Source: RBG-16-57-9 sp964462185 (GTDB lineage: Archaea; Thermoproteota; Bathyarchaeia; TCS64). From it: a stretch of 21,007 bases of DNA. Location of the stretch: NCBI GenBank assembly GCA_964462185.1, contig CAYWWV010000024.1:1-21007 (forward strand), given 5' to 3'. Below, piece after piece: positions 15,435 to 20,819 of this stretch. The first letter of the stretch is position 1; each line of letters begins with the position of its first letter. The notes below the pieces were generated by a model. It saw nothing but the letters and a program-made list of their open reading frames with translations. It was not told where the DNA came from and searched no databases. The translations under genes were made by a program, and so were the position numbers.

Positions 15435-15782
15435 GACTTTTACATGGTCTTCATACTCATAGAGCCCTAATAGAAGCGGTCCCCTGGAGGTGAAGCCGAA
15501 GACTGGGACCTTCCTGATTCCCTTCTCACTCATGACCTCTGCCACCTCTTTTAGAGTGGTATTATGTTTGACCCAGACCAGTGGTTTGGAGGCCGCCTCC
15601 CCCACACATATCAGCTCCAAATCCAAGCCCTTCTCCACAATCCTCTTAATATCAGACCGAGTGATAAGCCCTACAGGCTCACCATCCTCCATAACCACCA
15701 GGGCCCCCAAGTTAAAATAGTTCATATAGCTCTTGGCCAAGGAAACCGGTTTAAAGGCGTCAATGGTTAAAGCGTCCTTCAC
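15417..15782 (-). CDS. Two-CBS-domain protein
   Basis: 121 residues from GTG 15782, a CBS pair (Bateman module). First CBS: MKDALTIDAFKPVSLAKSYM, then LGALVVMEDGEPVGLITRSD. Second CBS: ASKPLVWVKHNTTLKEVAEV, then GIRKVPVFGFTSRGPLLLGL. Such modules bind adenine nucleotides and regulate partner proteins; no partner is visible. The frame stays open upstream to a stop at 15921-15923 without ATG, GTG or TTG, and the nine codons just before the GTG (LEIKANQIR) would complete the first beta strand, so a CTG start at 15809, preceded by GGGGGATGG, is possible. It converges on mtnA with an 18-base overlap of the coding ends. Confidence 0.82.
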   Translation of the reverse strand: MKDALTIDAFKPVSLAKSYMNYFNLGALVVMEDGEPVGLITRSDIKRIVEKGLDLELICVGEAASKPLVWVKHNTTLKEVAEVMSEKGIRKVPVFGFTSRGPLLLGLYEYEDHVKVLAQSG

Positions 15783-15917
15783 CCGGATTTGGTTGGCTTT
15801 TATCTCCAGTAAACCATCCCCCGAGCCTTTGGAGGTGAGAAGTGTTATTAATATTAGTGGATCAAGGAACGCGAGCCTAAATCCAGTCCAAAGGCTCTGT
15901 GGTTTTACCGACCAAAT

Positions 15918-15928
15918 CGCTTAAATCT
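15918..15928 (+). promoter_or_regulatory. TATA-like box upstream of tRNA-Tyr
   Basis: CGCTTAAATCT is centred about 15923, which predicts a transcript starting near 15948, a few bases ahead of the mature tRNA end at 15956. Confidence 0.4.
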
Positions 15929-15955
15929 GGGTAAAGGGGAAAAACTGGTGTCCCG

Positions 15956-16072
15956 CCCGCCCTAGCTCAATGGCAGAGCATCCGGCTGTAGTCATCGCCC
16001 TGGGGGGCAATGGCAGGCAGGCCATGAGCAGACACCGGAGGGTTGCAGGTTCAACTCCTGCGGGCGGGACCA
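15956..16072 (+). tRNA. tRNA-Tyr (GUA) with a 42-base intron, CCA encoded
   Basis: Acceptor CCCGCCC (15956-15962) pairs with GGGCGGG (16062-16068), followed by discriminator A and encoded CCA (16070-16072). The C1-G72 pair is the identity mark of archaeal tRNA-Tyr. D arm GCTC-AATGGCA-GAGC (15965-15979). Anticodon stem TCCGG (15981-15985) with CCGGA (16035-16039). After splicing the loop is CUGUAGA, anticodon GUA. Variable loop GGGTT; T arm GCAGG-TTCAACT-CCTGC (16045-16061). All stems are fully Watson-Crick. Confidence 0.96.
15992..16033 (+). other. tRNA-Tyr intron at canonical position 37/38
   Basis: The intron begins after G91 of the anticodon loop and ends before A16034. CUGU (15986-15989) can pair with GCAG (16028-16031) as the central helix, with bulges A-G-U and A-C-A at the two cut sites and TCAT/ATGA (15992-15995 with 16024-16027) competing as the inner helix. 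This is a near-canonical bulge-helix-bulge for the archaeal splicing endonuclease. Borders could move by a base, but this choice restores a standard seven-base loop. Confidence 0.85.
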
Positions 16073-16151
16073 CAATCCATTTCAACTGAAAAGAATTCAC
16101 GGGGTTTGCGTAGGCGTTTTTCCTTGGTTGAGCTAAGATTCTTCTACCTCG

Positions 16152-16198
16152 TGTAAATATTATATATTCTATTGATCAAATGAATAGGGAGTTGAAAA
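16152..16198 (+). promoter_or_regulatory. Promoter, palindrome and ribosome site of the Acr3-like ORF
   Basis: The most AT-rich stretch of the region. AATATTATATATTCT (16156-16170) is a strong TATA-like box. The perfect palindrome TTGATCAA (16172-16179) lies directly after it, where a repressor would block RNA polymerase. AGGGAG (16186-16191) is a Shine-Dalgarno-like site seven bases before ATG 16199. A second ATG at 16180 opens an eight-codon frame ending at TAA just inside the main ORF. Confidence 0.55.
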
Positions 16199-16561
16199 AT
16201 GGCTAAAGAAATAGGCGTGCTTGTCGTTGGTGTGGGGTTTGTAGTGGTGGTGGGATACAACCTCCTGGTGACCCGCCTAGCGGGCCTAGCCTACCGGGAA
16301 GCCATCATCAGCGTGATCATCGGAAGCAGCAGCCACTTCGAGATCGCCATTGCCACCGCCGTCAGCCTATACGGGGTGGGTAGCCAGGCTGCCTTGGGGA
16401 CTACCATGGGGTTGTTCTGGGAGGTGCCTGTAATGCTAAGCCTGGTTTACCTGGGGAGGTGGCTGAGGGATAAGGGCTTCTGGGCTGCACCTGTTGAAGC
16501 CATCCCAACACCAGCAAACCCCAGGGCTCATTCTAGCCACCCAAACAACTTAAACCCTTGA
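16199..16561 (+). pseudogene. C-terminal third of an Acr3-type arsenite transporter, free-standing ORF (truncated gene or remodelled short protein)
   Basis: 120 codons from ATG 16199. Three hydrophobic segments: residues 5-29, 34-58 and 65-87. The second and third match the last two helices of Acr3 (BASS/SBF superfamily): SSHFEIAIATAVSLYGVGSQ corresponds to the S-N-N-F-E-L-A-I-A-x-A block with its conserved glutamate, and GLFWEVPVMLSLVYLGRWLR to G-P-L-x-E-V-P-V-x-x-x-L-V. Full Acr3 has ten helices and about 350 residues; here helices 1-7, with the arsenite-binding cysteine, are absent, and the DNA between the tRNA and this ORF does not encode them. Yet promoter, palindrome and ribosome site are present. 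Either a decayed copy or a retained short membrane protein; the proline-rich tail PVEAIPTPANPR is not Acr3-like. Confidence 0.6.
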
Positions 16562-16872
16562 CAACTCTCAAACCCTAACGGGAAAGCCTTGTCCCATGTT
16601 TGCACTTGATAGAGGCAAGGCTCAATCCGCCCAGGGAAATGGCAGGGTAGATCTAAAAGCCTCCAGATCCAATAACCGCCCTCACGAGAACCCTCAGGGC
16701 TTTAGACAGGCTGGCGTCAAAGGTTTAGAAGGCTCGCGTTTAAAAGCCTCAGACGAGTCAGCAAGGGATCACCGAACCAGAGCGCTCTAATCACTGCATT
16801 ACTGGTGAACCTAGGAGCCACCTAAAAGGGCTTTGAAACCCCCTACCCCCCAGGAGAGGCCTGGAAGTGGAA
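16562..16872. other. About 310 bases without a recognisable gene
   Basis: Between the Acr3-like ORF and the promoter of the flavoprotein gene. An open frame at 16596-16790 has a composition rich in Arg, Ser, Gly and Asn with no hydrophobic pattern and is not believed. An inverted repeat AGCCTTG (16585-16591) / CAAGGCT (16616-16622) could form a 7-bp stem with a 24-base loop. The motif TAAAAGCCTC occurs twice, near 16655 and 16742. No match to RNase P RNA, SRP RNA or a box C/D pattern could be made out. Confidence 0.5.
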
Positions 16873-16882
16873 GAATTAAAGC
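16872..16882 (+). promoter_or_regulatory. TATA-like box of the flavoprotein operon
   Basis: AGAATTAAAG has its centre at about 16878, 27 bases before ATG 16905, and so supports this start instead of the in-frame ATG at 16833. Confidence 0.5.
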
Positions 16883-16904
16883 CGTTGGTGAAAGAGATAC
16901 ATCT

Positions 16905-17489
16905 ATGATTCTGGGAGTCTCGGGGAGCCCCCGCAGAGCGGCCACGGAGTACGTCCTCCAATGGGCCCTGGGGAGGTTGGAGGAGGTGGGCTATCAAACC
17001 AGGTATTGGACTGTGGCTGGTAAAGACGTCAAACACTGCATACACTGCGACCGCTGCCTCGACGGCTCGGGCTGCATCCACAGCGACGGCCTTACCACCC
17101 TCTACCCCCTCTTAGAGGAGGCCCAAGCCTACGTGGTAGCCACACCCGTCTACAACGGCACCCTCTCAAGCCAGCTCAAGGCCGTCCTGGACCGGTGCCG
17201 GGCCCTCCTGGCCAAGGAGCCAAGAGTTTTCCAGGGGAAGCCGTTCGCTTGTATAGCCGTGGGTGGCGACAGGTGTGGGGGCCAGGAGGCCGCCATCCAG
17301 GCCATCCACGCTTTCGCCGTAATGAATGGGGGGATACCTGTGGCTGGGGGGCCCTTTGGCGCCAACCTGGGGGCCACCTTCTGGTCCCGGGACTCCTTGG
17401 AGGGCGTCAAGGCCGATGAGGAGGGCTTTAAATCCCTGAGTAAAACCCTGAAACAGTTGGTTTTCTACTTGGGGAGGGGGCGGCCCTGA
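16905..17489 (+). CDS. Iron-sulfur flavoprotein / NADPH-dependent FMN reductase-like protein
   Basis: 194 residues. The flavodoxin-like fold begins MILGVSGSPRRAATEYVLQW with the FMN-phosphate loop S-G-S-P-R. A compact cluster motif C45-x2-C48-x2-C51-x5-C57 (HCIHCDRCLDGSGC) is the [4Fe-4S] ligand pattern of archaeal Isf proteins. VVATPVYNGTLSSQLKAVLD is the second FMN contact (T-P-x-Y-x-G), and GGDRCGGQEAAIQAIHAF follows. Isf-type proteins accept electrons from ferredoxin and can reduce oxygen species or other acceptors. It is translationally linked to the next flavoprotein through a 4-base overlap. Longer starts are ruled out by promoter position and by the family N terminus. Acceptor unknown. 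Confidence 0.83.
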   Translation: MILGVSGSPRRAATEYVLQWALGRLEEVGYQTRYWTVAGKDVKHCIHCDRCLDGSGCIHSDGLTTLYPLLEEAQAYVVATPVYNGTLSSQLKAVLDRCRALLAKEPRVFQGKPFACIAVGGDRCGGQEAAIQAIHAFAVMNGGIPVAGGPFGANLGATFWSRDSLEGVKADEEGFKSLSKTLKQLVFYLGRGRP

Positions 17490-18034
17490 GGCTGGCATGG
17501 TGTATCACGGGTAGCGGCGATAAGGTGAAGGAGACGGTGGAGGTCATGGAGGAGTTGAAAGCCCGGTGGGGAGGCTCCTTGGAGATTCACGTGTATCTTT
17601 CCAAGGCGGGGGCCCAGGTGGCTAAATACTATGGCCTCGATGAGCGCCTCAGGGCCTTCGACTCCCTCCACACGGAGAAGGACGCCAACACGCCCTTCCT
17701 TGCGGGTCAGTTACAGATGGGAAGGTTCAAGGCCCTCCTGGTGGCACCCGCCACTGGGAACACCGTGGCCAAGCTGGCTGCTGGGATAGCCGACACCCTG
17801 GTGACCAATGCGGCCATCCAAGCAGTCAAGGGCTTTGTGGACGTATTCGTGATGCCCGTGGACCTCCACGAGGGAGAGGTGGAGACCACACTGCCTTCCG
17901 GCCGCACCTTGAGGCTTAGGGTTCGTCGGGAGGACGCAGAGAACGCCCGCCGGCTGGCTGCTATGGAGGGCTTCCATGTCTTCGGGGAGCCCCGTGAGAT
18001 TAGGGGTGTTGTGGAGGGCCTTATGGGAGGCTAG
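17486..18034 (+). CDS. Archaeoflavoprotein AfpA / dihydromethanopterin reductase (DmrB)-like flavoprotein, CTG start
   Basis: 182 residues if started at CTG 17486. The N terminus then reads MRLAWCITGSGDKVKETVEV, matching the family opening M-K-I-A-W-x-I-T-G-x-G. The next usable start, GTG 17525, would delete this first strand and the FMN-binding loop, and upstream the frame has no ATG, GTG or TTG before a stop at 17441. CTG overlaps the stop of the upstream gene (CTGA), and GGGGAGGGGG at 17471-17480 is a good ribosome site. Other motifs: LLVAPATGNTVAKLAAGIAD and LVTNAAIQAVKG, typical of the flavoprotein (Dfp/UbiX-like) family, and FVMPVDLHEGEVETTLPSGR. Family members take electrons from ferredoxin; DmrB reduces dihydropterins. 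Which role applies here is open. Confidence 0.83.
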   Translation: MRLAWCITGSGDKVKETVEVMEELKARWGGSLEIHVYLSKAGAQVAKYYGLDERLRAFDSLHTEKDANTPFLAGQLQMGRFKALLVAPATGNTVAKLAAGIADTLVTNAAIQAVKGFVDVFVMPVDLHEGEVETTLPSGRTLRLRVRREDAENARRLAAMEGFHVFGEPREIRGVVEGLMGG

Positions 18035-18921
18035 GAGACTGAGGCGTTGGCCAGGGCCTCCACAGCCTTTACAACGGCTTGGGTGCCGTTCTCAAGCATA
18101 TCTCTGGCCTGGCAGTAGCGGAACATCTGCAACACCAGGCTGGTGGCCGGCAGAGGCATACTGGTGGCTCTAGCCGTCTCCATGATGATCTCCAAATCCT
18201 TCAAGTAGTGCTTGATCTTGAACCCTGGGGACATATCGCCGTTGATAACCCTGGCCCCGTTGTTGGTGAGCTGCCAGCTCCCAGCCGCCCCACCCGAGAC
18301 CGCTTGGTGCACCCTCCTCACATCCACCCCTGCCTTGGAGGCGAATACAAGGGCCTCGGCCACCCCCAGCATGGTGGTGCCCACCAGTATCTGGTTGACA
18401 GCCTTGCAAACCTGCCCCGCTCCATTCCCCCCAATGTAGGTGATGGTCTTGCCCATGGCCTCGAAGATGGGCTTACACTCCTCGAAGACCTCCTCCTTCC
18501 CTCCAACCATGATGCTCAAGGTCCCATTGTTGGCCCCTATGACCCCTCCACTCACAGGGGCGTCAAGCATCTCCACACCCTTCTTTGCCAGCTCCTCGGC
18601 GATCTCCACCGTGGCCTGGGGGCTTATGGTGCTCATGTCGATGAAGATATCCCCCGCTTTGGCGCCGTGAATAGCCCCCTGCTCCCCCAAGAGCACCTCT
18701 TTCACATCCTTGCTTCCAGTAACCATGGTGATGACTACTTCGCTGTTCTCAGCCACTTCCTTGGGGGAGCCGGCAAGCTTGGCCCCGGCCTCCACCACAG
18801 GCAGCGCCTTGGACCTGGTTCGATTCCAAACCGTGAGAGGATACCCTGCCTTGAGGAGGTTCAAGCTCATGCCCTTCCCCATGAGGCCAATCCCAATGAA
18901 GCCTATTCTCTTCAAATCCAT
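18031..18921 (-). CDS. Beta-hydroxyacid dehydrogenase (3-hydroxyisobutyrate dehydrogenase / glyoxylate-succinic semialdehyde reductase type)
   Basis: 296 residues. Rossmann motif RIGFIGIGLMGKGMSLNLLK at 5-24, with VWNRTRSKA after the second strand, which favours NADP(H) because Asn-Arg-Thr-Arg follows. Substrate-binding DAPVSGG at 120-126, and the catalytic helix GNGAGQVCKAVNQILV with Lys173. The C-terminal part has GFKIKHYLKDLEI, the K-D-L segment of the family. Length is standard. Substrates in the family include 3-hydroxyisobutyrate, tartronate semialdehyde, glyoxylate and succinic semialdehyde; the sequence does not decide. Its stop codon overlaps that of the convergent flavoprotein by two bases (CTAG). 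A TATA-like GGTTTAGAG lies about 26 bases before ATG 18921. Confidence 0.92.
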   Translation of the reverse strand: MDLKRIGFIGIGLMGKGMSLNLLKAGYPLTVWNRTRSKALPVVEAGAKLAGSPKEVAENSEVVITMVTGSKDVKEVLLGEQGAIHGAKAGDIFIDMSTISPQATVEIAEELAKKGVEMLDAPVSGGVIGANNGTLSIMVGGKEEVFEECKPIFEAMGKTITYIGGNGAGQVCKAVNQILVGTTMLGVAEALVFASKAGVDVRRVHQAVSGGAAGSWQLTNNGARVINGDMSPGFKIKHYLKDLEIIMETARATSMPLPATSLVLQMFRYCQARDMLENGTQAVVKAVEALANASVS

Positions 18922-18966
18922 CCAACTATAAGACGCCCCACGCCTCTAAACCGTTTCGCTGCCTCT

Positions 18967-19359
18967 CTAGAGAAGCCCCAGCTTCACACGGAGGAGGAAG
19001 TACTGCCCCCAGAACCCCACTAAAATCAGGAAGATCCCCCCAACCAACCACCTGTTGGCAGAGCCTCGGTCGTAGAGGATTCGGGTACTTCGATGGGCAG
19101 AGTAGAACCCCAGGATTGCCAAGCCGTTAAGCATCATAACCACCCATGCCTCCGTTGAGGTCTGTTCGCTGGGGTAAGGGTGTAGGGAGCTGAAGCCTCC
19201 TCCAAGGGCGATGGTGGAGGGAGGGTTCTTCAAGAGGTTGTAAAACCCGCCGCCCATGATGAATATGCAGAAAACCACCACCAGGAACGCCAAGTGGTTC
19301 TTCTCTATTTTGAACCTGCTTGCTGGGGGTGTCCGTGGGGCTCTTTTTCTCTTAGACAT
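18967..19359 (-). CDS. Ost3/OSTC-like three-helix membrane protein (oligosaccharyltransferase-subunit-like)
   Basis: 130 residues with a basic N terminus (MSKRKRAPRTPPASRFKIEK) and three membrane segments at about 22-40, 71-89 and 104-123. The pattern follows the membrane part of eukaryotic OSTC/Ost3/Tusc3: after helix 1 a FYNLLKNPPS segment (D-x-I-x-E-P-P-S in OSTC), a polar loop, helix 2 with LNGLAILGFYSAHRSTRIL like the G-L-G-F-I-x-x-D segment, then A-N-R at the entry of helix 3 and LLRVKLG at the end, like R-M-K-L-P-G. In eukaryotes these subunits join catalytic STT3 in N-glycosylation. The thioredoxin domain of Ost3/6 is absent, so it resembles OSTC. No STT3 gene is in the window. GGGAG eight bases before ATG 19359 supports the start. 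Confidence 0.6.
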   Translation of the reverse strand: MSKRKRAPRTPPASRFKIEKNHLAFLVVVFCIFIMGGGFYNLLKNPPSTIALGGGFSSLHPYPSEQTSTEAWVVMMLNGLAILGFYSAHRSTRILYDRGSANRWLVGGIFLILVGFWGQYFLLRVKLGLL

Positions 19360-19448
19360 CTGCTCCCATCGGGTAAGTCCTCGCCCAAGATTTAGCGTTT
19401 TCCCCGCTGGAGCCCAGTATCCTTTATATTTGGTGGGGTGAGAAAAAA
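19360..19448. promoter_or_regulatory. Divergent promoter with a shared TATA-like box
   Basis: CCTTTATATTTGG (19421-19433) reads as a TATA box on both strands. On plus it is about 22-26 bases from the likely start of the zinc-ribbon gene. On minus it would start a transcript near 19400 with about 40 bases of leader carrying GGGAG before ATG 19359. A further AT-rich CGCTAAATC (minus, 19390-19398) could be a second minus promoter. Confidence 0.45.
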
Positions 19449-19634
19449 CTGTCAGGGGGGGTTAAGATTCCTCAAAGGGTTGTTTGCAGTAGGTGTAAGG
19501 AGGTCCTCTACCAGGGGGATTTGCTGAAATCGCCCCAGGACATAATACAGAAGTTTAACGGGGTCTGCCCTCACTGTGGGAAGCCCTTAAGCTTCGAGAC
19601 GGAGCAGGTGAAGGTTAAACCCTGCAACACTTGA
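19449..19634 (+). CDS. Small zinc-ribbon protein (about 61 residues), start uncertain
   Basis: The frame reads VKIPQRVVCSRCKEVLYQGD, LLKSPQDIIQKFNGVCPHCG and KPLSFETEQVKVKPCNT, ending at TGA 19632-19634. Two CxxC pairs (C-S-R-C and C-P-H-C), about 28 residues apart, form a zinc ribbon; the L-K-S-P-x-[DE]-I-I block and the spacing resemble small archaeal zinc-ribbon proteins of unknown role. No ATG, GTG or TTG precedes the first CxxC in this frame. CTG 19449 (giving MSGGVKIPQ) lies 22 bases after the centre of the TATA-like box and is the best candidate; otherwise an indel in the A6 or G7 run nearby hides the start. gcvT follows 45 bases later in the same direction. Coding is supported by the motif, not by a good start. 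Confidence 0.68.
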   Translation: MSGGVKIPQRVVCSRCKEVLYQGDLLKSPQDIIQKFNGVCPHCGKPLSFETEQVKVKPCNT

Positions 19635-19679
19635 AAAAGTGTTTTATCGGGGCTGCCGAGTATTTCACTGGGAGTCCAT

Positions 19680-20819
19680 TTGAGCGTGGAGGATTTGAAG
19701 AAGACCCATCTATACCAGTACCACTCGGAGCATGGCAAGGTAATCGAGTTTGCGGGCTTTGCCATGCCCGTTTGGTATGAGGGAATAATTGCTGAGCACA
19801 TGGCTGTCCGAGAGGGCTGCGGCATATTCGACACCTGCCACATGGGGCGCACCTGGGTAAAGGGCCCTGATGCGGGAAGGTTTCTGAACTACCTTGTCAC
19901 CAACGACGTCTCCCGCCTGGGGGACGGTGAGAGCCTGTACACGGTTATGTGTAATCCCTCGGGTGGGATCATAGACGACCTCATAGTCTACAGGTTTGGG
20001 GAGGACCGCTATTGGGTGGTTTACAACGCTAGCAACCGGGAGAAGGACTTTAAGTGGTTCAAGAAGAATTGCAAGGACTTTGATGTGAGGTTGGAGGATG
20101 TTAGCGACGAGGTGGCCATGATGGCCGTCCAGGGGCCTAAGGCCCAAGAGGTGTTGCAGGGGCTAACGGAGACAGACCTCTCCCAGGTGGGCAGGTTCAA
20201 CATCGTACGGCTAAAGGTGGCGGGGGTCGAGGCCATGGCCGCCCGCACCGGGTATACTGGGGAGGACGGCTTCGAGGTGTTCATCCCGGGGACCACCCCC
20301 AGTGAGCCCGATAAGGCTTTGAGGGTTTGGAATGCATTGCTGGAGGCGGGGGCTACACCTTGTGGCCTGGGGGCCAGGGACAGCCTCCGGCTGGAGGCGG
20401 GGCTGTGGCTCTACGGGAACGACATGGATGAGAGCACCAATCCCCTGGAGGCCGGCCTGGGGTGGACGGTGAAGCTCAAGAAACCAGGCTACTTCATCGG
20501 GATGAAGGCCATACAGCAGGCCAAGGAGAGTGGGGTGAAGAAGAGGCTGGTGGGCCTGGCACTGGAGGAGCGGGGAATCCCCCGCCACGGCTATCCCGTG
20601 GCCAATGAGGAGGGGGAGGAGATTGGGGTGGTCACCAGCGGCGGCCTCAGCCCCATCCTGGGCAAGGGCATCGCACTGGCCTACGTCCCCACGGCCTACC
20701 GTAAGCGGGGGACCCCCCTGCAAGTCATCATCAGGGGCAGGCCTGTGAAGGGAAAAGTAGTTAAGCACCGACCCTTCTATGATGAAACCAAATACGGTTG
20801 GAAGAGGAGTTTGCAATGA
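19680..20819 (+). CDS. gcvT: Aminomethyltransferase (glycine cleavage system T protein)
   Basis: 379 residues. It moves the aminomethyl group from lipoylated H protein to tetrahydrofolate (or the archaeal pterin), releasing ammonia. Family motifs: FAGFAMPVWYEGIIAEHMAV (24-43), GCGIFDTCHMGRTWVKGPDA, SLYTVMCNPSGGIIDDLIVY with the catalytic aspartate Asp100, ARTGYTGEDGFEVF, CGLGARDSLRLEAGLWLYGN, and the C-terminal SGGLSPILGKGIALAYV. Start is TTG 19680 with GGGAG six bases upstream; GTG 19686 is an alternative. TTTTATCG at 19642-19649 could be a TATA box, giving a short leader. It overlaps gcvH by ATGA, so T and H are made together. Confidence 0.95.
   Translation: MSVEDLKKTHLYQYHSEHGKVIEFAGFAMPVWYEGIIAEHMAVREGCGIFDTCHMGRTWVKGPDAGRFLNYLVTNDVSRLGDGESLYTVMCNPSGGIIDDLIVYRFGEDRYWVVYNASNREKDFKWFKKNCKDFDVRLEDVSDEVAMMAVQGPKAQEVLQGLTETDLSQVGRFNIVRLKVAGVEAMAARTGYTGEDGFEVFIPGTTPSEPDKALRVWNALLEAGATPCGLGARDSLRLEAGLWLYGNDMDESTNPLEAGLGWTVKLKKPGYFIGMKAIQQAKESGVKKRLVGLALEERGIPRHGYPVANEEGEEIGVVTSGGLSPILGKGIALAYVPTAYRKRGTPLQVIIRGRPVKGKVVKHRPFYDETKYGWKRSLQ

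Noticed and set aside
15956..16561. Integrated element at tRNA-Tyr
   Set aside because: The Acr3 remnant beside a tRNA suggested an integration site, but I found no second copy of the tRNA 3' end, no integrase and no mobile-element gene.
16596..16790. Open frame of 64 codons
   Set aside because: Rich in Arg, Ser, Gly and Asn, with no domain, no hydrophobic pattern and no ribosome site; most likely chance.
16833..16904. Longer start of the iron-sulfur flavoprotein at 16833
   Set aside because: The added residues are non-conserved and contain the TATA-like box; ATG 16905 fits the flavodoxin-like N terminus.
18079..19023. Long plus-strand open frame opposite the hydroxyacid dehydrogenase
   Set aside because: A shadow of GC-rich antisense codons, rich in His, Pro and Gly; the minus frame holds all family motifs.
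20211..20816. Minus-strand open frame opposite gcvT
   Set aside because: Antisense shadow of a clearly conserved gcvT.
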